Virus record (IMG/VR): IMGVR_UViG_3300030098_004410 | Location: 1 to 49,024 of that record | DNA from: a virus | DNA: 49,024 bases | Strand: one strand, 5' to 3' | In this document: piece by piece, positions 8,058 through 17,482 of the stretch | Position numbering within the stretch: position 1 is the stretch's first letter | Layout of the letters: each line of letters opens with the position of its first letter | The notes under the pieces: generated by a model | The model's database searches: none | What the model was told of the DNA's origin: nothing | The model's input: the letters and a program-made list of their open reading frames with translations, nothing else | Program-made: the position numbers and the translations under genes

Positions 8058-11000
8058 TTAAACTGGATTCCTATGACTCCTTTTTCCTGCGTTATAATTT
8101 CTTTTTACTTCTGCTGCTGATAATGCTTTACTTTCATATATCTTTAAATCGTCTATCTCTCCTACTGTGTCATGATTAGCATTACCACTTTTGCCTATTT
8201 GAGATAATTTAATATCTTTATCTAATTCACCTCCTGTTCCATAAGCAACTGTACCTAAAGTAGCTCCATCTTTATATAAAACAACTGACTTATCTCCATT
8301 AAAAACAGCTACAAAATGATACCAATCTCCAGGAGTTAAAGCTGTGAAGGCTGAATCATTTCGTGCCCAATGGTCGTTAGTCACACCTTCTACAAACAAT
8401 CTTACGCCATTATCAATTCTTATAATATTATAATCTCCAGTAGAAGATTCTCCCATAATAACTTGACCTGTTGGATTTAATTGATGAGGTTTATACCAAA
8501 AATCAAAAGAATGAGCTGTTCCATTAACATCGTAAGTTTTTTCTTCAATAGACACATAAGCACCAGCTCCTGAATCTGTTCTAGGTAAATTCAATGCATT
8601 AGTATCTTTCTGTCTATTCATTAAGAAACCTTGACAATCCCTTGAAGAATCCACTCCTGCTTGTTGTAATATGGTTTCAGTTAATCCTGCTGACACTGTT
8701 CCATCATTAGTCCCAGGGTCTTTTAAATTAGTCCATGCAGCCAATCCATTATTTCTCCAATATCCCTCTAAATTGCCAGCAGATGAAGTATAGGAAGAGT
8801 GTTCTAGTGCATTTAAAGCCTTACCATCATTATAGAGTTCATTTACCTCTGCTTGAGTCAATACCACATTCCATGCTGATATTTCTGTAATACATCCATC
8901 TAATTTGTGGAAATAACCACTACTATGCCTAGCTCCAACAAGTGTTTTGTCCGAAGTTCTATGCGCCCCACTACCAGCTGTAACAGATTGCTTTTCTCCA
9001 TCTACATATATATCAAACCATGGGCTAGCATCACTTGCTAATTTAATTACTGTGCAATGATGCCATTTTCCGTCATGCCAAGTAGTATCTGTTTCACATT
9101 TATTTGTAGCTCCTACAGTATGTGCGCATGATATTTTACCAGCATCATTGTCACCGCCTATAACAATAGAACCATAGGATGTAATATTCATAAGACCTGA
9201 AAGCAGTACCTGTTCTTCACTGTTATTAGTTATAAACCAAAATGAAACTGATTCTGCAGTGTATGTTGAGGAATTGCCATCTACTATAGTTATGTATTCA
9301 GTTGAAGCATCAGCCTCAGTTGCTGTAGAATTTTCTTTCCACCAAGCTAATTGATTGTAAGATTGCAATGCTGTTTGTGGTATATCAAGTTGTTGGTCTG
9401 CATCTGTCCAACCTGAAGCTATGCCTACTTCTTTTAAATACACAGCATCAATTTCAAAAGTCAAAGCAGTGGTATTTGCAAGATTTACTATATATAACTT
9501 TCCTGTAGCATCTGTAGCGGTTAAAGTTACCTCGTACTGTTCTTCACTATCAGTAATCTCTCCGTTTGAAGGACTGCCATCTGTTGCCTTAACAGCAGCA
9601 GAAACCCCTCCATAATATATATGTATTGTTGCAGGGTCAAGCCCACTAATTCTTTTTAATTTCGCTCTAATTCTATAAGTTCTTCCAACAACTGGAGTTC
9701 CTGAATTAGCTAGAGGCAACTCAACTCCTTGAACAGCCTCTGCTGTTGTTGTAACTACTCTCAATTTTCCACCTGTTACCGACTCTGTAGTTCCAGTTCC
9801 ATAAGCATCCCAATTATTAGTACCTCCCATACCTATATCATTATTACCAGCTACAATAGTATTATCACCATAAAATACAGTTGTTGCATGATTTTTATCA
9901 TTGATTCTTTTAACTGAAAAATGAGATATTGCAAACTTATAATTTTCCTTTGTATATATAATAACACCTGCGTTTTTTATTCTCCTAATAAAAGTATATG
10001 TACCTGGACTATCTACTCCTAATGTGTTTAAACTATGAACTGTATCATTTCCTGTAGTAGGACTTCTAAATCCAATTCCACAGTGAGCGTTATCATCAAA
10101 AGAATCTATTGTTACAGTCACTTTACACATAGCATTTTCATCAGCGCCATCAACTTGATTAATTCTAGCATAAGTAAATAGTCCATCGCTAGTATCATAA
10201 GTACCATCGTTAGATAAAACCCCATTAGATATACTCCATCCATAAGCCCCTGCAGTTCCATCTACAGACTGTGAATACCATTGAGAAGAAGACGTTCCAT
10301 CGGTTTTAAGAGCGTTAGCAAAATCTGTATCTGCAATTTGCTCTGCAACTGGGCCTGTATTTGAAGCATCAAGAACATATGATTGTTGTCCTCTATGCCC
10401 ATCATTCATTGGATACCAGAGTTTTAGATTAGAGTTTGTTAAAGATGTACCACCTCTATTTAAAGCTAATTGTTCAGGGTTTGCATAATCAAAAGCTACA
10501 TCATCAGCTGACCAAGCAGCATCCCATACCTGAGCATCAGACATCATTCCATCAAAATATACTGAAGTCCCTCCTAGCTTTAAATTTTCAGAGTTATCTA
10601 AATTCCCTATATCTGTATCTGTCGCTGTACCTACTTGAACTCCATTAACATATAAAATTCCTACTCCTGTAGATGAATTGTAAGTACCAACAAATCTATA
10701 CCAAGTATTCGCTTCTAAATCATATGTTATTCTGGTTCCATCGGACCCGTCTCCAACATTAAAAACAACTCTATTTTCCGAATGTCTCCAATACAATCCA
10801 TATCCTAAAGTATTAGCGTTGTAATTTTCTTGTTTTGTTAGTAAATGAGAACCATGCACACTACTTGTATTGCCTTTAGCCCATAAAGCTAAAGTTAAAG
10901 AGTTTGTGCCCATATCTACAACATCACCTGCATCTAAATAATCAGTAACCCCATCAAATTCTAAGCCTCTACCTGAATATATTTGTCCATGGTTATTATT

Positions 11001-11540
11001 ACCGAAGGATTCTAGTTTATATATTTCCATATCGTCCATATAATATATATCATTAGAATCAACGTCTGAATCAGTATGTTGAAAGCCTATATACATTGTA
11101 TCATTTGAGCTAGGATAGTCATATGTGAAATTAAATTCATAATCTTGAAAACTCGTTGTAAGATTAGGATTTTTAATTGTATCACTATCCGTTATATGTG
11201 AAAGGTCTCCAGCATAGTTAAAGTTAATATTCATTGTAGTAGAAGCATCACGCTTTGCTTTAAACTTAATTTTAAATCTTGTTCCAACAGCATAACTAGA
11301 GAAAAAGTTATTATATCTGATACCTATAGGAGAACCTGTTTCAGGGTCTGCCATAGTACATTTTAAAGTATTACTATCCACTTCAATAGATGTTCTATGA
11401 CCTATCCAATCACCTACTCCATCAGTAAATGTACTATTGTTCCCTGTAAATAAATTTTGAGATACTATTTGTTCTGAACTAGAGGTATCCCATGCTCTCC
11501 ATCTTTTTGGTGTTTCTATTATTTGTATTGTTGCTGGCAT
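8058..11540 (-). CDS. Multi-LamG adhesin/tail fibre, 1160 aa
   Basis: Modular beta-sandwich protein. A jelly-roll carbohydrate-binding-like segment at about residues 25-180 ends in a metal-type DDMEIYKL strand. LamG/concanavalin-like domain 1 (about 190-355) opens LEFDGVTDYLDAGD and contains WYRFVGTYNSSTG. A second CBM-like segment lies at about 555-715, LamG domain 2 at about 735-905 (KWHHCTVIKL) and LamG domain 3 at about 985-1150 (DWYHFVAVFNGDKS). Such arrays bind glycans or cell-surface polymers, so a receptor-binding role is likely. Its start overlaps the stop of the 265-aa LamG gene, which suggests that the two act in one fibre. Confidence 0.75.
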   Translation of the reverse strand: MPATIQIIETPKRWRAWDTSSSEQIVSQNLFTGNNSTFTDGVGDWIGHRTSIEVDSNTLKCTMADPETGSPIGIRYNNFFSSYAVGTRFKIKFKAKRDASTTMNINFNYAGDLSHITDSDTIKNPNLTTSFQDYEFNFTYDYPSSNDTMYIGFQHTDSDVDSNDIYYMDDMEIYKLESFGNNNHGQIYSGRGLEFDGVTDYLDAGDVVDMGTNSLTLALWAKGNTSSVHGSHLLTKQENYNANTLGYGLYWRHSENRVVFNVGDGSDGTRITYDLEANTWYRFVGTYNSSTGVGILYVNGVQVGTATDTDIGNLDNSENLKLGGTSVYFDGMMSDAQVWDAAWSADDVAFDYANPEQLALNRGGTSLTNSNLKLWYPMNDGHRGQQSYVLDASNTGPVAEQIADTDFANALKTDGTSSSQWYSQSVDGTAGAYGWSISNGVLSNDGTYDTSDGLFTYARINQVDGADENAMCKVTVTIDSFDDNAHCGIGFRSPTTGNDTVHSLNTLGVDSPGTYTFIRRIKNAGVIIYTKENYKFAISHFSVKRINDKNHATTVFYGDNTIVAGNNDIGMGGTNNWDAYGTGTTESVTGGKLRVVTTTAEAVQGVELPLANSGTPVVGRTYRIRAKLKRISGLDPATIHIYYGGVSAAVKATDGSPSNGEITDSEEQYEVTLTATDATGKLYIVNLANTTALTFEIDAVYLKEVGIASGWTDADQQLDIPQTALQSYNQLAWWKENSTATEADASTEYITIVDGNSSTYTAESVSFWFITNNSEEQVLLSGLMNITSYGSIVIGGDNDAGKISCAHTVGATNKCETDTTWHDGKWHHCTVIKLASDASPWFDIYVDGEKQSVTAGSGAHRTSDKTLVGARHSSGYFHKLDGCITEISAWNVVLTQAEVNELYNDGKALNALEHSSYTSSAGNLEGYWRNNGLAAWTNLKDPGTNDGTVSAGLTETILQQAGVDSSRDCQGFLMNRQKDTNALNLPRTDSGAGAYVSIEEKTYDVNGTAHSFDFWYKPHQLNPTGQVIMGESSTGDYNIIRIDNGVRLFVEGVTNDHWARNDSAFTALTPGDWYHFVAVFNGDKSVVLYKDGATLGTVAYGTGGELDKDIKLSQIGKSGNANHDTVGEIDDLKIYESKALSAAEVKRNYNAGKRSHRNPV

Positions 11541-12337
11541 TATTCTAAATCTCCATGATTACTTCCATGTGAATCTTTGACTCCACCACTTCCAGCAGTT
11601 CCATCTGTAGCAGTTTGAACATCCAAATTCCACCATGATACTAAATTTGTTTTTTCACTATCTATTAAACCTGCATAATTCTTAAACATAATTGATTTGA
11701 TTTGAGCTTGAGTTAAAGCAGTGGTCCATATAGCTGCATTACACATATAGTAATTTGCGTAATTTGAACCAATTCTACCTAAATATAATTCTTCAGATGT
11801 ATCTGGAATATCAACCCAACTTCCTGTAGGACCAGAACTTGGAGCAAATGCAACTCCGTTTATATAGAAAGTAATATTTTCAGCCGATTTATTATAAGTT
11901 ACCGCTAAATGAGCCCAGCTCCCAGTGTCTGTAGTTGTACTCCAAGCATGTGCATTGTCATTTAATGAATCTTTGTATGCAGTAATACTATTCGCTATAG
12001 AAAATGACATTCTCCCACTACCAGTTCCAACATCATACATCCAAGCAAAAGAATCTCCAGCAGTATTGTATGCCCCTTTAGAAATTAAAGGGTCAATAGC
12101 TGAGTCTTTTAAATTTACCCAACAAGCTAAAGTAAGAGCAGACGCTCCATCTGCCCCTGTAATATCACCCATTGTAATATAATCATCGGTTCCGTCAAAA
12201 TATGCAGCACCATCACTTACAGGTACAACTGAACCTGTATTATACCGATGTAGCATTTTAAGATTACTTGTTACGTGGGATGGGATGGATTTTACAATCC
12301 CACCTTTGCCCATCTGAGCTCCTAGTCCTAAAGGCAT
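11540..12337 (-). CDS. Single-LamG fibre protein, 265 aa
   Basis: One LamG domain spans about residues 45-225: AAYFDGTDDYITMGD, then TLACWVNLKD, then WAHLAVTYNKSAENITFYIN and ELYLGRIGS, which are the usual strand landmarks. The short N terminus may be the assembly anchor. It directly precedes the 1160-aa multi-LamG gene with an overlapping stop and start. Function in host surface binding is inferred from the domain and the company it keeps. Confidence 0.75.
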   Translation of the reverse strand: MPLGLGAQMGKGGIVKSIPSHVTSNLKMLHRYNTGSVVPVSDGAAYFDGTDDYITMGDITGADGASALTLACWVNLKDSAIDPLISKGAYNTAGDSFAWMYDVGTGSGRMSFSIANSITAYKDSLNDNAHAWSTTTDTGSWAHLAVTYNKSAENITFYINGVAFAPSSGPTGSWVDIPDTSEELYLGRIGSNYANYYMCNAAIWTTALTQAQIKSIMFKNYAGLIDSEKTNLVSWWNLDVQTATDGTAGSGGVKDSHGSNHGDLE

Positions 12338-12338
12338 A

Positions 12339-12683
12339 TTAACCTACGTAGGCTATAATACTTCCAGAAGCCAATATAATTTGAGTCCATCTACCGTATA
12401 TCGTCATACCTGCTGTAAATGTAACTGAATCAACTGCATCACCATCTGAATCAATTCCTGTTGCACCACTTTGTGTATTTGGAAATAAAGTATCTTCTGC
12501 TGAAACAAGACCACTTGTTGAATTAAATACTGTATCTGTTATGAATTGAATTGCAACAAAGTCTCCTGTTGCGCATGTTAATGTATCAGTTCCACCATGA
12601 TATATTGAACCAGCTTGTCCAAGTCCAACATTTTGTGATTCTTGGACTGATAATTTATGTATTCCTGCGTCTCTTACTGCCAT
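12339..12683 (-). CDS. Structural protein, 114 aa
   Basis: A beta-rich, Gly/Thr/Asp-rich protein ending in TIYGRWTQIILASGSIIAYV, a C-terminal pattern frequent in capsid-decoration or fibre-associated proteins of environmental phages that sit near the capsid gene. Good Shine-Dalgarno (AGGAGG) upstream of the ATG. It is separated from the 153-aa gene by about 145 bases with a hairpin and leads into the LamG genes. Confidence 0.55.
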   Translation of the reverse strand: MAVRDAGIHKLSVQESQNVGLGQAGSIYHGGTDTLTCATGDFVAIQFITDTVFNSTSGLVSAEDTLFPNTQSGATGIDSDGDAVDSVTFTAGMTIYGRWTQIILASGSIIAYVG

Positions 12684-12757
12684 TTTATCCTCCTGCCCTA
12701 AGCACTGGCTGTGCGTGAATGGGCTTGTTATTATTATATTAAATTCTTAGTAGATTG

Positions 12758-12785
12758 GGGGTAAGCCCTTTATACGACTTACCCC
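12758..12785. terminator. 8-bp hairpin between capsid block and fibre block
   Basis: GGGGTAAG (12758-12765) pairs perfectly with CTTACCCC (12778-12785) across a 12-base loop. It is in the 144-base gap between the 153-aa capsid-associated gene and the 114-aa gene. On the minus strand no run of T follows, so this is not a classic intrinsic terminator; attenuation, RNA processing or 3'-end protection of the abundant capsid message are alternatives. Confidence 0.5.
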
Positions 12786-12827
12786 ATAGTTCTACAAAAC
12801 TATTAAACCTTATTGATTTGGTTATTA

Positions 12828-13289
12828 TTATCCAGCTGCAGTTGCAAACGGGCACTCTGATGCATCCATAACCAATCCATGAACATACCATCTTGCTCCA
12901 TCTGTAAATATGTCAAACATATCTCCAGGACTTGCATTAGTAGTACATGCAATAAAGTCGTCATTGTTAACCGCTTGGTCACCTGCGTCTCCATCACCAA
13001 TACCACCTATTAATCCAACCACATCATTACCTGAGCCAAAGTCAATATTTACTTTTTGACCCATACCTTGGTCAGAACCGTCAGTATCTTCTGTTAGAAC
13101 TATTTTACAATTCCAACCAGATTTAATATCTGATAGTGCTGGCAGGTCTATTTCAGTTGTAGCTGTAGGATTAACCATTATAACTGAACCACTGTCATCT
13201 GCTGTTAGTGTTGTATCAGCCAATACTTTTTTTATTTTTATATAAAAATCACTAACATTGCTATTTTGATTTAGATAATCACTTCTCAT
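12828..13289 (-). CDS. Capsid-associated/decoration-type protein, 153 aa
   Basis: Starts two bases after the major capsid stop codon. It is acidic and beta-rich (LADTTLTADDSGSVIMVNPT, then FDIFTDGARWYVHGL) with a fibre- or decoration-like fold and a hydrophobic C terminus. The place right after the capsid gene is where decoration proteins normally lie. The WYVHG end resembles phage spike or fibre beta-domains, so a head fibre is an alternative. Confidence 0.6.
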   Translation of the reverse strand: MRSDYLNQNSNVSDFYIKIKKVLADTTLTADDSGSVIMVNPTATTEIDLPALSDIKSGWNCKIVLTEDTDGSDQGMGQKVNIDFGSGNDVVGLIGGIGDGDAGDQAVNNDDFIACTTNASPGDMFDIFTDGARWYVHGLVMDASECPFATAAG

Positions 13290-13290
13290 C

Positions 13291-14649
13291 TTACGCCTCC
13301 TCTAAGTTAATCAACGCATGTGTTTCAGGAAGAGATACTTCAAGACCTGCTTCTGTAAGAATCATATCCTTACGCAAATCTTCATCTGCTTGTTGCACAT
13401 TTGTTGTAATTGAGGTGTCTCGATTAACGCCATTACCAACAAGAGGTCTATAAGATACGTGGTCTAAATCAACCATGCACATAAAACCTGCTGCAAAACC
13501 TCTAAATAAAGGTTCTTTAACAAGAGATACATCACCATGAATGGTTTCAATCTTCATAATTTTATGTCCAAAAGAACCATTACTTTGATTGAAATTGTAT
13601 CTAAATGGATTATCCTCAGAAGCTGTTCCTGCCGTACCTGCAACAAAACCAGCTGAAGTACCTAACTTATTAAAGAAAGATATTACTGGCAATGATGCTA
13701 ATGCCAATTTAGAAGAACCTCCACCCCTTGCAGGGTCAAAAATTACTTCAAAATCAGAAAGCAAGTCATCATATGTCCATTGAGTTGCTGTATTAGATTT
13801 ATAATAAGAATTATCTTCAGTGTATGACAATTGTGCACCGCCACCTTCAACTGTTGAATTCTTTATTATTTGACCAACTACTCCATCAGTATACTGAATA
13901 CCGCCTCTTGTAGCTTGCTGACCAAAAAGCATTGCTCTTTCAATGTCCACTTTATGCTCTCTTAATTTAAGATTCCATAATCGTGCCCATTCATCAGCAT
14001 ATCCACGATATACTGTAGCTCTTGCTGTATTAGACATTTCGCAAGCTGTTTTAAAGATTTGGGTGTACCCAAAACCATTTTCAAGCTCTTGAGACCATAC
14101 ATCAGGCGAACCTGAACCTTCTTCAAATGAAGTACCAATTACAGTACATTGAGCGTTGTCAACTATTGTAAATGTGCTTGCACCCCCAGTATGGGAAATT
14201 GCAGTAACATTGCATGTTGTTGATGAGCTTCCGTGAGAAACTGTGTTAATCCTAACATTTGCTGTTAAAGGTGTTGTTTGTGATGTTTCTGCTGCAGATA
14301 TACCGCAAGCAACAACCATTCCAGGAAGTAACCACGATACAGCAGCACCCCCTACAGTGTCAAACGTCAAATCCATGCTGCTTCCTTCAGCAACTAATGT
14401 TGCTCCACCCGTAGATAAAAAGCTTCTATCAGCTATTGATATTTTTGTTCTATCTTCTAAGTAACGGAATTGTGAATCTGATGTTGGCACTTTTGCAACT
14501 TTTGACAAGTATACGAAAAACGGAGATTCTTCTGGTGACAGTTCTGCGACCCTATCGCTAAAGTCATACAGTCTTCTTGAAGGTATAGTACTATCAATGA
14601 CTGCACCAGGAGTTCCAAATTTCACTTGTCCACTATTATAAGTAGCCAT
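13291..14649 (-). CDS. Major capsid protein
   Basis: 452 aa. It follows a scaffold-type gene and the portal gene, the canonical order. The opening IPSRRLYDFSDRVAELSPEE and YLEDRTKISIADR is a pattern I know from HK97-fold capsid proteins of environmental phages; the middle carries an inserted Thr/Ser-rich beta segment (about 100-175), and the C-terminal half has VDLDHVSYRPLVGNGVNRDT. No protease gene or protease domain lies next to it, so N-terminal cleavage is uncertain. A GGAG site precedes the ATG. Confidence 0.85.
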   Translation of the reverse strand: MATYNSGQVKFGTPGAVIDSTIPSRRLYDFSDRVAELSPEESPFFVYLSKVAKVPTSDSQFRYLEDRTKISIADRSFLSTGGATLVAEGSSMDLTFDTVGGAAVSWLLPGMVVACGISAAETSQTTPLTANVRINTVSHGSSSTTCNVTAISHTGGASTFTIVDNAQCTVIGTSFEEGSGSPDVWSQELENGFGYTQIFKTACEMSNTARATVYRGYADEWARLWNLKLREHKVDIERAMLFGQQATRGGIQYTDGVVGQIIKNSTVEGGGAQLSYTEDNSYYKSNTATQWTYDDLLSDFEVIFDPARGGGSSKLALASLPVISFFNKLGTSAGFVAGTAGTASEDNPFRYNFNQSNGSFGHKIMKIETIHGDVSLVKEPLFRGFAAGFMCMVDLDHVSYRPLVGNGVNRDTSITTNVQQADEDLRKDMILTEAGLEVSLPETHALINLEEA

Positions 14650-14671
14650 TATTATTATTCTCCTTAGTTAT

Positions 14672-15409
14672 TTATTTTAAAACGTTTGTGCGGCTACCAG
14701 CACTTACAATATTATCCCACATTTCATCCTTTCCGCTTTTAGCTTGAGGTTGTTGACCTTGCAATATACCACCAGGTGTTGGGGTATCTTGCGTTTGTCT
14801 AACATTATCAAGTGGGTTTTCTGTAACTGTGCCTTGGCCTTCGTTCATAACAGCTCTCCACATTTTAATAGCACCTTCCACGCCATACTCTCCAGGATTT
14901 TTTGATGCAAAATTCATAAAAGAATCAACTTCTTGAGGGGTTAAACCTTGTTGTAAAAGATTTCCCTTCAATTGCTCGACTCCTTGTCGTTTCATTACAC
15001 CAGCCATCCTTTCGTTTACAGCTTGTCCAATACTATCTTGCAGTTCTTGCTGTCTGAACTTATACGATTTAGATTTAGGGTCATTATAGGCTTCCCACGG
15101 GTCAAATTCATCTTTATCTAATTCAATACGTTGCGGGCCAACGGGCTGCCCATTGTTACCACCTTGAACCATACTTGCAACTGTATTAGCAATATCTGGT
15201 CTAGCTTGTAACAGCTGCCCAATCGCTTCATATTTCTTTAGATTCTGATTTTCATTATGGAGTTTATCCTTCTCAGATTGGAAGTACTTGGCCTGTTCTT
15301 CCCAAGTCTGTTCCGAATTCTCGTTTAATGCTTGTCCTTCATCCTGCCCTACATTATCAACGACTTGACCTTCTTCTTGAAGATTTTCGTTTTCATATGC
15401 GTCTGTCAT
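14672..15409 (-). CDS. Scaffolding protein
   Basis: 245 aa, acidic, Gln-rich and largely helical. A coiled-coil segment (about residues 35-65) is followed by a helical middle and a disordered Gln/Pro-rich tail. It lies between portal and major capsid, where scaffolds are found, and its start overlaps the portal stop. A small basic C-terminal patch (SAGSRTNVLK) may contact the capsid protein. No protease motif. The identification rests on composition and synteny rather than a sequence signature. Confidence 0.75.
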   Translation of the reverse strand: MTDAYENENLQEEGQVVDNVGQDEGQALNENSEQTWEEQAKYFQSEKDKLHNENQNLKKYEAIGQLLQARPDIANTVASMVQGGNNGQPVGPQRIELDKDEFDPWEAYNDPKSKSYKFRQQELQDSIGQAVNERMAGVMKRQGVEQLKGNLLQQGLTPQEVDSFMNFASKNPGEYGVEGAIKMWRAVMNEGQGTVTENPLDNVRQTQDTPTPGGILQGQQPQAKSGKDEMWDNIVSAGSRTNVLK

Positions 15410-17439
15410 TATTTTTTCTCCTTTTGCGATTTCTCTTGTCTTTGTTGAGCTTGACTGCTTAAACGCAATTTCTCTGACTCGAGTTTGACCGCATCTTTTA
15501 ACCTGTCTACGGACAACTTATTAGCTGTCTTAGATTCTAAAGACTGACCTTTAAGTTCAGCCTTGAATTTTTCTACCTCAGTACGCTTACGTGCCTGTAT
15601 TGATTCTCTATGTGCAGTTTGTAAGTCACCTGAAACTTTCTTAATTTGTTCTTGAGCTTGACCCAATGCTTGTTGTAATTGCATAATTTGGTCTGTTCTT
15701 GACAATACGCCCTCCTTATCAAATATATCAGTTTTCTTAAGTGCTTCAACCTTATCAATAAGTCCTGACTGATAAGCTTGCATATATACTTCCCATTCGC
15801 CCCATTTATTTGAAGGCATTGTTGAGTTGCCAATAACTCTAATATCAAATTGACCAACTGATACATCATTTTCAATTTGCATTAATTCTTTTGTCTTATC
15901 ATCATACAGTCTTTTATTAACTGTATATTCATTTATATCATTATTAGGTTGTGCAATTCTAAATGTCTTTTGAAAATTATAATGAGATTTAGCTAAATTA
16001 TAAACAACCTTTCCAATTCTTTTTAAAGAACCTTCAACATCTCTTAATTTTGACTTTGAACGTCTTTGACCAAAATCCTCCATCATCATTGTTGCTGAAG
16101 ATGTTCTTGGTGCTGCTTCTGTATTCCCTTGCATCATTTCAAATATCCCCATGTTAAGGTCAATATATCTCTCAATTAACTGAGGAAGTTGCATAATTGA
16201 ACTTGACAATGGTTGAGGTGAAGGAAAATGTGGTTCCCCAAAAGAGGCATCATATTCTAGGGTTGCGTTTGGATTTGCCCAGTCTCTTTCGAGTTCTTCA
16301 ATGTCTTGGACACTTCCTTGAGGGATAAGAAGCTTGAGTCCAGAACTAGCTTGTGCGTGTGATGTAATCAATGACACTACTTTATTGAGGAACCGTTGAA
16401 AATCTTTATTCTTTCTAACATCGCTCATTGGATAAGGGGTATTAGTCCATATATTAGGAACAGGTACAATTGGATATATATCAGTATCTAACACTAAATC
16501 ATATAAAACAATCTGTCCCACTGAACATGTTTGTCTAATTCTTGTTTGCTGAACTTCAACAAAGTCAATTAGACCTTTATTAATTGCACCTAAAAACTGC
16601 TTATCCTGAGATAATGCGTCAAATTGCTCTTTTGAAACAATCTTTTCCTGGTTATTTCGTTTGTCAAGAAGCCTGTAATATGGAACCTTTACTTTTGAAT
16701 AATGTTCAATTAATCTATATTTTTGACTTGAACCCTGATAATCATAATCTTTAACAACATCAGGAGTAAAAGAATCCATTGTACGTTTATTTGAGTTATC
16801 TGGCCAATCTTCTTCAGAAACAGTATCAATCTTATCAATCAATAATGCTTCTTCGCCTTCCTCAATTGGTTGCCCAAGCTGGGGATAAGCGTCAAGAAGT
16901 TGCATTTTACTCATTACATGTGATACCATCATTCCTGTGGCATCATCAAAATATCTATCCCTTGAATTAGGGTCTACATAAACCTTAAAAGGATTAAGGT
17001 GCTTAAATTTTATTTCGCCTCTACCGTAATCAGCTTCTTTATCGATATAGGCATAAAAATATCCAAGCCCTGTAACTGCATAATCATGCACTGCTTGTTT
17101 AAATTGTTCGTCTCCGTCAGATATATCCCATATGTATTCAAGAATAACCTTCCAAACATGTGACAACTTAGTATCTGAATCTTCACGACCAACTGCTGAA
17201 AACTTTGGAGGCTTAGATGTTATAATTGCTTTGAACTGCTCAATCGCAGAATAAAGTCTATCCATTGGAACTGCTGATTGATTTCGAGATGATAATTCAT
17301 CTGCTTCATCTGCACTAAAATGATTACCTAAATAGAAGTCAATATCTTCACGAGCAGCAACATCCCAATCTTCTCTTGCGTTAGACCAACGGTCAAACAG
17401 CTCTCTAATCTCTTTTGCTCTAAAATCTTCTTTAATCAC
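15409..17439 (-). CDS. Portal protein
   Basis: 676 aa, the length usual for P22/podovirus-type portals. The N-terminal helices contain WDVAAREDIDFYLGNHFS and the capsid-proximal NQSAVPMDRLYSAIEQFKA; the wing has HLNPFKVYVDPNSR; a later helix has TEAAPRTSSATMMMEDFGQR. The C-terminal 110 residues form a long coiled coil rich in Gln, Lys and Glu, a possible barrel or ejection-core contact. It lies downstream of TerL, with an AT-rich gap that holds a 16-base palindrome. The DNA translocation pore role follows from the family. Confidence 0.85.
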   Translation of the reverse strand: MIKEDFRAKEIRELFDRWSNAREDWDVAAREDIDFYLGNHFSADEADELSSRNQSAVPMDRLYSAIEQFKAIITSKPPKFSAVGREDSDTKLSHVWKVILEYIWDISDGDEQFKQAVHDYAVTGLGYFYAYIDKEADYGRGEIKFKHLNPFKVYVDPNSRDRYFDDATGMMVSHVMSKMQLLDAYPQLGQPIEEGEEALLIDKIDTVSEEDWPDNSNKRTMDSFTPDVVKDYDYQGSSQKYRLIEHYSKVKVPYYRLLDKRNNQEKIVSKEQFDALSQDKQFLGAINKGLIDFVEVQQTRIRQTCSVGQIVLYDLVLDTDIYPIVPVPNIWTNTPYPMSDVRKNKDFQRFLNKVVSLITSHAQASSGLKLLIPQGSVQDIEELERDWANPNATLEYDASFGEPHFPSPQPLSSSIMQLPQLIERYIDLNMGIFEMMQGNTEAAPRTSSATMMMEDFGQRRSKSKLRDVEGSLKRIGKVVYNLAKSHYNFQKTFRIAQPNNDINEYTVNKRLYDDKTKELMQIENDVSVGQFDIRVIGNSTMPSNKWGEWEVYMQAYQSGLIDKVEALKKTDIFDKEGVLSRTDQIMQLQQALGQAQEQIKKVSGDLQTAHRESIQARKRTEVEKFKAELKGQSLESKTANKLSVDRLKDAVKLESEKLRLSSQAQQRQEKSQKEKK

Positions 17440-17482
17440 AGTATATAATATAGTAATAAATTGTTATATATAACAAATCGGT
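17440..17482 (-). promoter_or_regulatory. AT-rich gap with 16-base palindrome and promoter-like boxes
   Basis: The only gap in this part of the late operon. TTGTTATATATAACAA (17461-17476) is a perfect palindrome. Read on the minus strand, TTGTTA within it lies 18 bases before TATATT, an acceptable sigma70-like pair about 20 bases ahead of the portal start. It could be an internal late promoter under an operator, or a hairpin between TerL and portal messages. AT-richness makes chance hits likely. Confidence 0.35.
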
